A stretch of DNA of 64,000 nt from a virus. Shown here piece by piece: positions 13,309-21,655 of the stretch. The position numbers and the translations under genes are program-made. Below the pieces are notes generated by a model. The model ran no database searches. It was not told the DNA's origin and saw only the letters and a list, made by a program, of their open reading frames with translations. The stretch is taken from IMG/VR virus record IMGVR_UViG_3300030419_004148, positions 1 to 64,000 of that record; one strand, 5' to 3'. Within the stretch, counting starts at the first letter, position 1; every line of letters starts with the position of its first letter.

Positions 13309-13555
13309 TTGGTGGCCTTTTGTTGAAAATATAAAGGAAATATTAGATAAAATGGATGAAATGCATCACGAATTTAATATGCTTGAAAACAAAGTAGATG
13401 AAACTATGGGAATGGTTAAGGGCTTGTATAAGTCTTTACATAAAGTCGGTCTATTCGATAAAGAATTTAAACTTAATTGGAAGGCTGTCGAAAAAATTAA
13501 TGAGGTCATAAATGACGAAAGAAATGAAGGAAGAGAAGAATCCACCGAAAACTGA
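13247..13555 (+). CDS. Unknown coiled-coil protein, 102 aa
   Basis: ACGGAG precedes the ATG. A long heptad-like stretch (NIKEILDKMDEMHHEFNMLE) suggests a coiled coil. Acidic end. It overlaps the next gene by 44 bases. Confidence 0.6.
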   Translation: MEPHAQWRTNIERRTESLTSDWWPFVENIKEILDKMDEMHHEFNMLENKVDETMGMVKGLYKSLHKVGLFDKEFKLNWKAVEKINEVINDERNEGREESTEN

Positions 13556-13820
13556 GCAAGAGAAAAAAGAAAGATATATGTCTTTGTTTTATGATGCCTT
13601 AGAAGAGAACAAACTCTTAAAGGGCGGAAGAACACACAGATTAAGTATAGGCGGCGTATCACTAGAGATTGTTCCTAGTGCTAAACTATCACCCCGTCAA
13701 GTATTTAATATGTATGTTGAGTTTCTAAAAGAGCTAAAAGAGTTACACGGAGATAAACACTTATTTGCTGCAGTTCCGAAGGAAGGCGCAGAAAATCCGT
13801 TTGATGGACTGTTTGGTTAG
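13512..13820 (+). CDS. Unknown protein, 102 aa
   Basis: GAGGT precedes the ATG at a good distance. Charged N-terminus followed by a compact domain (THRLSIGGVSLEIVPSAKLSPRQVF split by short loops). Family unknown. The next gene starts immediately after its stop. Confidence 0.65.
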   Translation: MTKEMKEEKNPPKTEQEKKERYMSLFYDALEENKLLKGGRTHRLSIGGVSLEIVPSAKLSPRQVFNMYVEFLKELKELHGDKHLFAAVPKEGAENPFDGLFG

Positions 13821-14078
13821 ATGCGCGGAGCAAGAGACGGTGTAACACTCGGCAAATGCCAATGGTGTAATCGTAAAATAGTAGAAGGAAATTTAGAATT
13901 ATTTAGTGCGATGGCTAAAATAATCAATACTAAATGGTATTGTGGTGATTGTATATATTCAATCAAACCATTAGTCGATGAAATATCTGAAAGCTATAAA
14001 GCAATGGAAGATATTACTGAAGCTTTTGGAGAGCCAGTGAGACTCGACCCTAAGACGGGTCGTTTAGTAAGAACCTAA
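13821..14078 (+). CDS. Zinc-ribbon protein, 85 aa
   Basis: CQWC near residue 13 and CGDC near residue 48 (in WYCGDCIY) bracket a 30-residue helix-containing insert; these four cysteines likely bind one zinc. It is the last gene before the palindromic promoter at 14073. Function unknown. Confidence 0.65.
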   Translation: MRGARDGVTLGKCQWCNRKIVEGNLELFSAMAKIINTKWYCGDCIYSIKPLVDEISESYKAMEDITEAFGEPVRLDPKTGRLVRT

Positions 14079-14095
14079 GTTTTATATACTTAGGT
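14073..14095 (+). promoter_or_regulatory. TATA box inside a perfect inverted repeat (operator)
   Basis: ACCTAAGT (14073-14080) and ACTTAGGT (14088-14095) form a perfect 8-bp inverted repeat; the spacer TTTATAT is the TATA box itself. A dimeric repressor bound here would block TATA-binding protein. The expected start of transcription, near 14110, fits the GGAGGT and ATG at 14119. This would control the replication operon. Confidence 0.6.
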
Positions 14096-14118
14096 GATTA
14101 ATGAAAATGGAGGTAATT

Positions 14119-14316
14119 ATGCCACAACAGCAAAATAACAAATTAGATGAAATGGTTGGCCTGTTCCGTAATGAGAGCAAGAAAGGCGAGATTTATTACT
14201 CCGGAAAGACCAAAGATGGTAAAGACGTAGTAATGTTCCGAAACTCTTATTGGGAAGAGGGAAGCAACAAGCCTTATTTCAGACTATATAACAAGGAACC
14301 ACTTAGCCAAGATTGA
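14119..14316 (+). CDS. Small conserved-looking phage protein, 65 aa
   Basis: I choose ATG 14119 because GGAGGT sits five bases upstream and the promoter at 14085 leaves no room for the earlier in-frame ATG at 14101. The core (GEIYYSGKTKDGKDVVMFRN, then GSNKPYFRLY) matches a short beta-barrel pattern common in phage replication regions ('Y.GK...K.V.F.N....GSN.P.w.lY'). Its role there is not established. Confidence 0.7.
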   Translation: MPQQQNNKLDEMVGLFRNESKKGEIYYSGKTKDGKDVVMFRNSYWEEGSNKPYFRLYNKEPLSQD

Positions 14317-14996
14317 GCTTTAGTGATTGGATAAAGTCTGACAAAAGCGAGAGAGTCTGGTTAGAAGACTCAATGACCGCTTTAGGGCAGTTTGCGTTTG
14401 TTAACCCTTTACACAGAGTAAAACACTATGTGCAGAGCAAAAACAGAAGAGTAGACTGCTGGGCAGAAAGAACAGGTAAGTGCATATACTGTGAAAACGG
14501 TATAATGAAGGTAAATGATTATACTTATGGTATTTTCACCGAGAAAGGAGATAATACAATAAAGTATATGGGAAGTGTAAATTTATCTACTCATACACTT
14601 ATACAGAATATATTTTCAGATTTGTTTGACAATAATATAAATCCTTGTGATTTAGTTTTTGAGATAACCAAAACAAAAATTACTAATCTGAATGGTAATA
14701 AAGTTTCGGGTTATGAAATCAAACGTAGTGATGAAGAAATGTTCGTGAAGGAAGTGTTTAGACCCTCTCCACTAAACGCTTTTCAGAATATAGTGAGAGA
14801 TTTCAGGTGGGTTGTTCCAGAAGAATTGGTTGTTAAGTTAGTCGATTTAGATGGACACCCCATCAGTCTTATTGATTTATTTCTTAAAATAAAAGAGATA
14901 AGCAACATTGAAGATAATACAGCAAAAAAATATGCTATTAGACTATTAGAGAATGGAGTGGTTGACTTGAAAAAAGCTAAGGAGTTTAGAAAATGA
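14313..14996 (+). CDS. Possible single-strand DNA-binding or replication protein, 227 aa
   Basis: Starts at TTG in a TTGA overlap with the previous stop. Contains one knuckle, CIYC, near residues 57-60, within a beta-rich N-terminal region, and an acidic/helical C-terminal part. Its place directly before a replication ATPase, aIF1A and DNA polymerase suggests a DNA-replication role. Single-strand binding is inference; I recognise no family with confidence. Confidence 0.55.
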   Translation: MSFSDWIKSDKSERVWLEDSMTALGQFAFVNPLHRVKHYVQSKNRRVDCWAERTGKCIYCENGIMKVNDYTYGIFTEKGDNTIKYMGSVNLSTHTLIQNIFSDLFDNNINPCDLVFEITKTKITNLNGNKVSGYEIKRSDEEMFVKEVFRPSPLNAFQNIVRDFRWVVPEELVVKLVDLDGHPISLIDLFLKIKEISNIEDNTAKKYAIRLLENGVVDLKKAKEFRK

Positions 14997-15250
14997 ATAA
15001 TAATGAAAGAGCAATAGAAATGACACATCACTGTGTTAGAAATAATACTATACTAGAAGATATACACGCCGGTAAGTCATTACCTGACAAATATATGGAA
15101 GGTTATAGTAGGATTACTGACGAAGAGATGAAACAACTTATGCAAGAAATAATAAGTAATATTGAAACGTGTTTGGAGACACCTATTTTAGATATGATAT
15201 TTGATACAGGAATCTTTAAAGCACCAAAGGAATGGACAGGAATTAGATGA
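14993..15250 (+). CDS. Unknown protein, 85 aa
   Basis: ATGA overlaps at both ends place it firmly in the replication operon. Helical and acidic; contains a short YMEGYSRITDEEMKQLMQE stretch. No recognised family. Confidence 0.65.
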   Translation: MNNNERAIEMTHHCVRNNTILEDIHAGKSLPDKYMEGYSRITDEEMKQLMQEIISNIETCLETPILDMIFDTGIFKAPKEWTGIR

Positions 15251-16626
15251 GCCAATTTGAATTAACAGATTTAGTTAGATATTTTCATAACGTAAGAAAT
15301 GAAAAAGGAGAGCACGTTCCTATCATAGGAGAAGATAAACTTGCTGTAACAGCTGCTTTATCTTACCTATTAGAAGATACGAATTTTATGATTAACGCTT
15401 ATAGTGGGACTGGTAAAACTGTCATTATGAATGCTGTTTTTAATTTACTGAAGGATACTGGAATACCTTATGTAGTAATAGAGCAAATGTCTGAGACTGC
15501 TTTATGGTATGATATGGACAGAATTAATCAGTCTCGCTTTTTAGCAATACCAGAAGCACAAAAATGTCCAGAAGCTATTATTGAAATTTTAAAGACTTGG
15601 GCAGATGATAGAGAAGCAGTAAGAAAAAGAACTGACGTAACGATACAAGATGTTAGAGAACAAGTATTATTTCCTAAGTATGTTTTTGTATGTAAAGCTG
15701 TAGAAAATAAAAGAGGAGATGCATTTTTAGATGCTGAGTTAGAGAGACGTTATATGGTAACTCATACTAACCCAACAGTTAAACAAACCGAAGACGTTAT
15801 AAAATATAAATTAGATACTTTTGCTAAACCTCACGAAGATTTAGTTACTATGGAAGATAAAGAAATAGATGCACTTAGAAAACATATTGCTGATTGTATA
15901 ATAGAAAGAGATGACACTAGGGGTGTGAAAATAAGGAACCCTTGCGCTCCCTTTTTATATGATTTAATACCTACTTTATTTCCTATAGCTAGAAGTAAAG
16001 TTCATTATTATCTTAAATTAATTAATGCCGTTGCTAGATTTTATCCCGGCGAATTAGTAAGAGTTGAAAGAGATGGTGTTACCTACGGTTTGATAACTCC
16101 TAAACATAATTGGTTAGCTACTCAAATTTATATTGATACGTTTGTAACAGAATGTTTACAAATGCCATCACACGGAGTAGATATTTTAAAATTAATACCT
16201 GATACAGAAATTGATAAGTATGGGATGGTTACAAGCGAAGTAATTAAAATGTCTAAGAAAGAAATACAACAAGCTGCTAGACAAGCAGGGTTACCATTTG
16301 CACAGAAAAATATTAACCCTCTTTTAACATCATTAGTTATGTTAGGATTTTTAGAACAAGATGAGGAAGATAAAAAAATATCATACTTTAAATCTGCATT
16401 AGTTAGAGAACCTAGCACAAAGATAGATTGGTCTAATTTAATGAAAGGCACACAAGCATTAATGAAAGACACTTGGCCTGAAATTGCTGATGAATATAAT
16501 AAGAATTATTGCACTGAAATAGAAGTAGAAGACCCATTTACGAGGGAAAAACAAGTGTTATCTGCTGGTAAAGAAAAAGAAAAGGTGATAGATGACAAAG
16601 TTGACTACGGAGGGTGGTATGCTTAA
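15247..16626 (+). CDS. P-loop ATPase of the replication operon, likely helicase or loader, 459 aa
   Basis: The Walker A motif GTGKT lies at residues 54-58 after a strand NFMINAYS. A clear Walker B is not obvious; candidates lie near 75-95 (RFLAIPEAQ). The C-terminal third looks like winged-helix domains (YGMVTSEVIKMSKKEIQQAA, then a LVMLGFLEQDEEDKKISYF wing). AAA+ ATPases with C-terminal winged helices include MCM- and Cdc6-like proteins, and position next to the polymerase supports a helicase or loader. The exact family is unclear. Confidence 0.65.
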   Translation: MSQFELTDLVRYFHNVRNEKGEHVPIIGEDKLAVTAALSYLLEDTNFMINAYSGTGKTVIMNAVFNLLKDTGIPYVVIEQMSETALWYDMDRINQSRFLAIPEAQKCPEAIIEILKTWADDREAVRKRTDVTIQDVREQVLFPKYVFVCKAVENKRGDAFLDAELERRYMVTHTNPTVKQTEDVIKYKLDTFAKPHEDLVTMEDKEIDALRKHIADCIIERDDTRGVKIRNPCAPFLYDLIPTLFPIARSKVHYYLKLINAVARFYPGELVRVERDGVTYGLITPKHNWLATQIYIDTFVTECLQMPSHGVDILKLIPDTEIDKYGMVTSEVIKMSKKEIQQAARQAGLPFAQKNINPLLTSLVMLGFLEQDEEDKKISYFKSALVREPSTKIDWSNLMKGTQALMKDTWPEIADEYNKNYCTEIEVEDPFTREKQVLSAGKEKEKVIDDKVDYGGWYA

Positions 16627-16900
16627 ACCATATAAACCTAAAGGTGAAATGTATGGTGTTGTAAGAGACATTAGCGGTGGTTCAAGATTAAGAGTGTTTT
16701 GTGAAGATGAAAGAAACAGAATGGTTAGAATACCCGGCAAACTAAAGAAAAAGATGTGGGTAAGAGTTGGAGACACAGTTGTTATTAAAAAATGGCCTAT
16801 CCAAGAGAATGAAAAAGCTGATTTAGTTTACAGATACACAAAAACACAAAAGGAAAGATTAATAAGAGATGGAAATATACCAGAGGTGTTACAAATATGA
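16619..16900 (+). CDS. aif1A: Archaeal translation initiation factor 1A (aIF1A), 93 aa
   Basis: ACGGAGGG precedes ATG 16619, which overlaps the upstream stop; an earlier in-frame ATG at 16592 is less likely. The protein follows the aIF1A/eIF1A OB-fold end to end: YGVVRDISGGSRLRVFCED, RNRMVRIPGKLKKKMWVRVG, VVIKKWP, then KADLVYRYTKTQKERL. The IPGK-(K)-W(V/I)R-GD and RYT(K/R)TQ signatures are diagnostic. Cellular aIF1A binds the ribosomal A site and promotes initiation-complex assembly. A viral copy could bias initiation to viral mRNAs. Length matches cellular aIF1A. Confidence 0.95.
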   Translation: MLKPYKPKGEMYGVVRDISGGSRLRVFCEDERNRMVRIPGKLKKKMWVRVGDTVVIKKWPIQENEKADLVYRYTKTQKERLIRDGNIPEVLQI

Positions 16901-17151
16901 GTAATAGACAAGCGTTAAACAGAGAACAATGGTTAGATTTATTGAGAAGTTGCTCAATGCATCACAGAAAACAAGCGGAAGAAACTGCACCAACAATAAT
17001 AGGACAGCAACCAACAGAAGAGCATATAATGCACAAAGTTTGGTCTATGTCTATAGATGAAGCAGTTGAGTTAATAGCTATTTTACCGACTACTGATGAA
17101 GAAGAGTCTGATGGCGATTTACCACAACATAGGAAGGGACCAATAGGATGA
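16897..17151 (+). CDS. Unknown protein, 84 aa
   Basis: ATGA overlap with aIF1A and with DNA polymerase, so it is co-translated with both. Contains a His/Gln-rich segment (SCSMHHRKQAEETAP) and an acidic end. No family recognised. Confidence 0.65.
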   Translation: MSNRQALNREQWLDLLRSCSMHHRKQAEETAPTIIGQQPTEEHIMHKVWSMSIDEAVELIAILPTTDEEESDGDLPQHRKGPIG

Positions 17152-19376
17152 AAATACCATTAATTGCTATGAGTAGTAATTATACTGTCAATAGAATGAC
17201 AGGTGAACAACAGATAATAGTCTGGACTAATGGTGAGAAAAGAATAATTAAATCTCCCAGAGAGCATTATTATTACGTTCCTAACGAAGAAGGTAATGAA
17301 TATAAAGTATTAGGAAGTAAAAACAGGAAATTTAAAAGACATCAGGTAAACAATGCACAAGAATTACACCCTGATAATATACCACCTTATGCTAAATTAG
17401 ACGGGGTTACTAACAATGAGATAGAAAGAATTTGTATAGAGCACCCTGATTTTTTTAATCAATACCCTCATAAAAACTTAAAGAGTTTGGGATTTGATTT
17501 AGAAGTTACTTCAGCAGACGGTTCTTTTCCTTTAGGTGAGAAGCACCCTATAGTAGCTATAGGATATGTTACTAGTGACGGTCATCGTGAATCTTTATTA
17601 TGGGATGGAGAAACTGATAAAGATATTATCGAGACCTTTGCTGATTTTATTAATGATTATGACCCTGATGTAATATATGGGTATAATTTGATAGGTTACG
17701 ACATACCTCAATTATTTGCTCGTGCTAAAAGGCACGGTATTAATCTTAAACCAAAACTAAACCGAGAAAATAACGCTTCATTTGGTTGGGAAACTGATTT
17801 TTCTTATCATAAAAAGACACGAATCCAAACGTGGGGTCGTGTAATTATTGATGTATATAATTTTACAAGTAGAGATTATGCTCTTGCTGGTATAAGAAAG
17901 AGATTAAAAGATGTAGCTAGGTTCTACGGACACGACCCTATAGAATTAGATTTTAGTGAGAAAGACATTTTAGATTATGATATAGACACAGTAAATGAAT
18001 ATGTTTTGAGTGATTGTGATATTACTAAATGGTTATTTAATCATTATTTTGTACAACATCAATATATTGCTGAAACTCTAGGAGTTCCTTTGGAATTATA
18101 CATTAATTCAGCAGATTCATTTATAACTAAAATATTACAAGGTAGAGATTTATACAAGAAAAAGATACTAACTATAGATAAAAATATAGATAGATACCCT
18201 GAGACTAAAAGTTTTCAAGCAGCACATATTGAATTATATATGCCGGGATTTCACAAAGAAAACTATAAAGTCGATTTTGCTTCTATGTATCCTAGTATAG
18301 CAATGACATTAAATTTAGGACCAGATACTACAAAAATTATAGAATATCAAGATTATGACATTTCTAAATTTAGTTGTAAGTTTAAAAATAATTGTATGTA
18401 TCTTACTATACCTGACAATGTTATAAATAAGAATGTTATAATTGAAGTAGACCAATCGTTTAAATCCGGACTTTATACTATGTGTAAAAACTTTAATCGT
18501 ATGAGAGAACCATTTAAGAAAATTAAAACACACGAAGCTAAAAGTAAATCTAATGGTCTTAAGATAATGGTGAATACATTCTATGGCGCAAATACAAATC
18601 CATATATGACTTACGGAGATATATCTGTAGGAGTTGCTATCACAGGCGTTGCTCGATGGTTAATAATGGGAGCTAAAAAATTAATAGAAATGAAATATGG
18701 TGAGAATTCAGTTGTATACATTCACACAGATGGTATTAATACAAACAAAGATATTGACGTTGATTGGGTTAATAAAGAATTACAAAAGGGTGTTGAAAGT
18801 TTTTTTACTGGAAGTGAACCAGAATGGGTCAAAGTAGATAAAGACGTTTTTAAAGAAGGAGTTTGGCTACAGATAGGTAATTACGTTTTAAGAAATGAAG
18901 ACGGCAGTTTAACAAAACACGGCTCAACATTTAAAGCAAAGACTCGTTCTCAATTTTATTTAAAAGTTTTAAAGAAGATTACTCTTGCTAGATTAGATAA
19001 TATTGTTAATGCAGAATTTGTTGAGGACTTATATGATTTTGATAATTATGTTCTAGAAGATTTTTTACAAACACGTTCTATGAATAGAAATATAGGAGAT
19101 TATGTTGGTGAAAATGAATTAGTTGTTCAATTAGCAAAGCAAGGAGAAGAACTTGGTATGCGAACTGGACCCGGAACTACATTTTATTATTATAAAGCAA
19201 AAGATAAATATTTATTAGAAGAAAGTGTAGAATCTTTAAACCAAATAGATATAAAGTATCATTGGGATATTATTAATAACCTACTAAAGAAATTTGGGTT
19301 AGAAACTTGGATAAGAAAAAAACCCAGCATTACTGTAGTAGATAGAAATCAACAAAGTTTATTGGAGTTTGTATGA
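17148..19376 (+). CDS. polB: Family B DNA polymerase with 3'-5' exonuclease, 742 aa
   Basis: The exonuclease motifs are intact: FDLEV (D117, E119), YNLIGYD (179-185) and YVLSDCD (Y285, D289). Polymerase motif A is DFASMYPS (D376), motif B is KIMVNTFYG (472-480) and motif C is YIHTDG (524-529). In motif C the first Asp of the usual DTD is His526; the essential second Asp (D528) is kept. The length suits a compact archaeal/viral PolB without large insertions. It replicates viral DNA with the primase at 22978 and the ATPase at 15247. Confidence 0.95.
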   Translation: MKIPLIAMSSNYTVNRMTGEQQIIVWTNGEKRIIKSPREHYYYVPNEEGNEYKVLGSKNRKFKRHQVNNAQELHPDNIPPYAKLDGVTNNEIERICIEHPDFFNQYPHKNLKSLGFDLEVTSADGSFPLGEKHPIVAIGYVTSDGHRESLLWDGETDKDIIETFADFINDYDPDVIYGYNLIGYDIPQLFARAKRHGINLKPKLNRENNASFGWETDFSYHKKTRIQTWGRVIIDVYNFTSRDYALAGIRKRLKDVARFYGHDPIELDFSEKDILDYDIDTVNEYVLSDCDITKWLFNHYFVQHQYIAETLGVPLELYINSADSFITKILQGRDLYKKKILTIDKNIDRYPETKSFQAAHIELYMPGFHKENYKVDFASMYPSIAMTLNLGPDTTKIIEYQDYDISKFSCKFKNNCMYLTIPDNVINKNVIIEVDQSFKSGLYTMCKNFNRMREPFKKIKTHEAKSKSNGLKIMVNTFYGANTNPYMTYGDISVGVAITGVARWLIMGAKKLIEMKYGENSVVYIHTDGINTNKDIDVDWVNKELQKGVESFFTGSEPEWVKVDKDVFKEGVWLQIGNYVLRNEDGSLTKHGSTFKAKTRSQFYLKVLKKITLARLDNIVNAEFVEDLYDFDNYVLEDFLQTRSMNRNIGDYVGENELVVQLAKQGEELGMRTGPGTTFYYYKAKDKYLLEESVESLNQIDIKYHWDIINNLLKKFGLETWIRKKPSITVVDRNQQSLLEFV

Positions 19377-19504
19377 AGGAAGTAAAAGCAATACCTGTAT
19401 GCCCTGATTGTAATTGCGTGATGTTTAAAAAAATATATCAATCAGATATACCAATGGAAGGATGGTCTTGCCCCGAATGCTTTATAACGAGGTGGGAACA
19501 ATGA
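19373..19504 (+). CDS. Zinc-ribbon microprotein, 43 aa
   Basis: ATGA overlap with the polymerase stop. CPDC (10-13, with another Cys at 15) and CPEC (33-36) form a zinc ribbon. Function unknown. Confidence 0.6.
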   Translation: MKEVKAIPVCPDCNCVMFKKIYQSDIPMEGWSCPECFITRWEQ

Positions 19505-19614
19505 AGAGTATAAAGGATATTTGGAACTACCCTGTAAGAATGAATGAAGCAATGTGGTATATTCTTATATCTTTTTTTATGATGATATGGATGTGGATGT
19601 TTATATGGGCGTGA
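19501..19614 (+). CDS. Single-span membrane microprotein, 37 aa
   Basis: ATGA start. A Trp/Met-rich hydrophobic stretch (WYILISFFMMIWMWMFIWA) ends the protein. A membrane anchor of unknown purpose. Confidence 0.5.
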   Translation: MKSIKDIWNYPVRMNEAMWYILISFFMMIWMWMFIWA

Positions 19615-19618
19615 TACT

Positions 19619-20056
19619 ATGGCAAAAGTAAATGTAAAAAAGGACTACGATTGGGGACTAAAAAAAGAGAAGCAAGTGATAGACCATATTGGTGAAGCTT
19701 TAGGAAAAGGATTTGAAAAACTAGGCAAATTCGACCATTTTGATTATCTTGGATATAGAAATGGAAAACAATGTTATGTAGAAATAAAATCTAGAAGGAT
19801 ATCAAAAGATGCTTATGAAGAAACTATAGTTCCAGCCTCTAAAGTAGGTAAAGCGATAGAATTAATCGGTATGGGTCATAAAGTATTTTTTGTGATTTCT
19901 TTTACTAATGGTATAAGTTATTTAGATATGGCTAATGCTGATTTTAAACTAGGATATAATGCAAGAACTGATAGAGGAGCGTTGGAATTAAACCACTATG
20001 CTTTTATTCCGCTGCATCAATTTAAAACAGCAGAACCTTTAAATATAATGGATTAG
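19619..20056 (+). CDS. PD-(D/E)XK-type nuclease, 145 aa
   Basis: The core reads FDYLGYRNGKQCYVEIKSRR: D42, then E55-x-K57 on a strand, the metal-binding pattern of PD-(D/E)XK nucleases. Basic N-terminus. Its position directly after the polymerase suggests replication or recombination work such as single-strand end processing. It differs from the nuclease at 12086, so the virus carries two. Confidence 0.65.
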   Translation: MAKVNVKKDYDWGLKKEKQVIDHIGEALGKGFEKLGKFDHFDYLGYRNGKQCYVEIKSRRISKDAYEETIVPASKVGKAIELIGMGHKVFFVISFTNGISYLDMANADFKLGYNARTDRGALELNHYAFIPLHQFKTAEPLNIMD

Positions 20057-20068
20057 TATATTAATAAG

Positions 20069-20085
20069 TATACCGAGGTGGTATA
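20069..20085 (+). promoter_or_regulatory. Ribosome binding site in a hairpin loop
   Basis: TATACC (20069-20074) and GGTATA (20080-20085) can pair with GAGGT as the loop. The loop is part of the ribosome binding site for the ATG at 20089, so folding would display or hide it. Confidence 0.4.
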
Positions 20086-20088
20086 AAA

Positions 20089-20283
20089 ATGGAAAATGAA
20101 AATGATAAAAAATTAGCATCCTTTCTTAAAGACGCAGAAGTAAAAGTTGTGTGGCGAGAAGAGGACAAAACAAAGGTCGGACGTGGACGTATAGTGAATG
20201 ACGATGAGAATTTTATTTACCTTACAGGTGAAAAGGGAACAGTCATAGTGAGTAAAAGCGACGTAATCGCAATAAAGCAGTGA
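20089..20283 (+). CDS. Small beta-barrel-like protein, 64 aa
   Basis: GAGGTGG precedes the ATG. The sequence alternates short strands (VKVVWREEDKTKVGRGRIV, FIYLTG, GTVIVSKSDVIAIKQ), suggesting an SH3- or Sm-like barrel. Such folds often bind RNA or protein. No family recognised. Confidence 0.6.
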   Translation: MENENDKKLASFLKDAEVKVVWREEDKTKVGRGRIVNDDENFIYLTGEKGTVIVSKSDVIAIKQ

Positions 20284-20293
20284 GAGTAAAATA

Positions 20294-21655
20294 ATGAAGA
20301 TAATGCCAATTAGTGATTCGCCTTGGGCTCCTACAGGATTCGGGACGAATACAAGAAATATAGCGTCAATTTTTGCAGAAGAAGGTCATACAATAGGTTA
20401 TGCTGGGTGTCAAAACGCAGAGCACAATCCTACTTGGGAAACACCGTGGCCTTTAGGTCAGGAAGAAAAAAAGGTATCTTTTGAGATATTACCTTTGATG
20501 TTTCCGGGTCAAGAAAAGTTTGGAGAAAAGTCTTTTCCTAAATGGATGGAAGGTTTCCAACCAGAATTAGTATTTACACACCTCGATATTCAAATGTTTG
20601 ATTATGTTACTAAAGGTAAAGTAATAACTGGAGTTAACATTCCTTTTGAAAACCAAGACGGTGGAGCAATAAACAGAGCAGAATTTATTAAAATAGCTAG
20701 AAAAGCATTTAAAACAGCTAACAAAGATAGATTTAAACTTGCCTCTATTATTCCAATTGATGGGCAACCTTCTATACCAGCGTGGATAGAAACAATTAAA
20801 CACGTTGATTATCCTATAGCAATGTCTTATTATGGTCAAACTGTAATGAGAGAAGATTTTAATGGATATGATTCTACTGTTATTTCCCACGGTGTAGATA
20901 CAGATTTCTTTAAACCAGTAGATATGCCTAAACCAAATGGTGCGTTTGTTGTGGGGTGTGTGGCACGAAATCAACACCGTAAAAACATACCACGTTTAAT
21001 GAGGTCATTTAAAATATTTGTAGAAGAAAATAACATTTCACCTGATGATGCAAAACTATTGTTGCATATGGATTGGACTGACCATATGGGATGGAATATA
21101 CAATATATGGCAAGTGAGCACGTATATGATATTGCTGATTATCTAATACCACCTACGATGGGTAATTTAGAAAAGGGCGAACACCCTGATGACCAAGGGA
21201 TGGTTGACATTTACAATATGATGGATGTTCACGGTTTGCCAACTGGTGGTGAAGGATTTGGTATTCCTACCGTAGAAGCAATGGCTTGTGGTGTTCCTAA
21301 TGTAATATGTAACTACACGACTAGTTATGAATTAGTGGGAGCAGACAAACCAGAATGTCCAACAGAAATGCTTATGCCTCACGGTTGGGATGGTGATGAT
21401 AATTTAATTGAAACTGATAGAGGTTTCCTAGTACCGTATAAAGATATAATGTGGGATACTCCTATTAGAGCAGCACCAAGACGTGCTATGTGGGATGAAC
21501 GAGCAGCAGCAAAAGCTTTTGAGTACTATTATAACAACCGTGATGTATGTAAAGAACACGGAAAGAATGCAAGAAAATATGCAGTTAAACATTATGACTG
21601 GATGAAAGCAATAGGACCGAAATGGAAGAAGTGGTTGAAAACAGTGAGAGTATGA
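20294..21655 (+). CDS. Glycosyltransferase, GT4-like (GT-B fold), 453 aa
   Basis: The N-terminal domain opens with SPWAPTGFGTNTRNI, the glycine-rich loop typical of GT-B enzymes. The C-terminal domain has GCVARNQHRKNIPRLM and the EX7E motif GEGFGIPTVEAMACGVP, which binds the nucleotide sugar. Such enzymes move a sugar from UDP- or GDP-sugar to an acceptor. It opens the sugar cluster at 20.3-27.7 kb and overlaps the next gene by ATGA. The acceptor may be a virion protein or a host glycan. Confidence 0.85.
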   Translation: MKIMPISDSPWAPTGFGTNTRNIASIFAEEGHTIGYAGCQNAEHNPTWETPWPLGQEEKKVSFEILPLMFPGQEKFGEKSFPKWMEGFQPELVFTHLDIQMFDYVTKGKVITGVNIPFENQDGGAINRAEFIKIARKAFKTANKDRFKLASIIPIDGQPSIPAWIETIKHVDYPIAMSYYGQTVMREDFNGYDSTVISHGVDTDFFKPVDMPKPNGAFVVGCVARNQHRKNIPRLMRSFKIFVEENNISPDDAKLLLHMDWTDHMGWNIQYMASEHVYDIADYLIPPTMGNLEKGEHPDDQGMVDIYNMMDVHGLPTGGEGFGIPTVEAMACGVPNVICNYTTSYELVGADKPECPTEMLMPHGWDGDDNLIETDRGFLVPYKDIMWDTPIRAAPRRAMWDERAAAKAFEYYYNNRDVCKEHGKNARKYAVKHYDWMKAIGPKWKKWLKTVRV

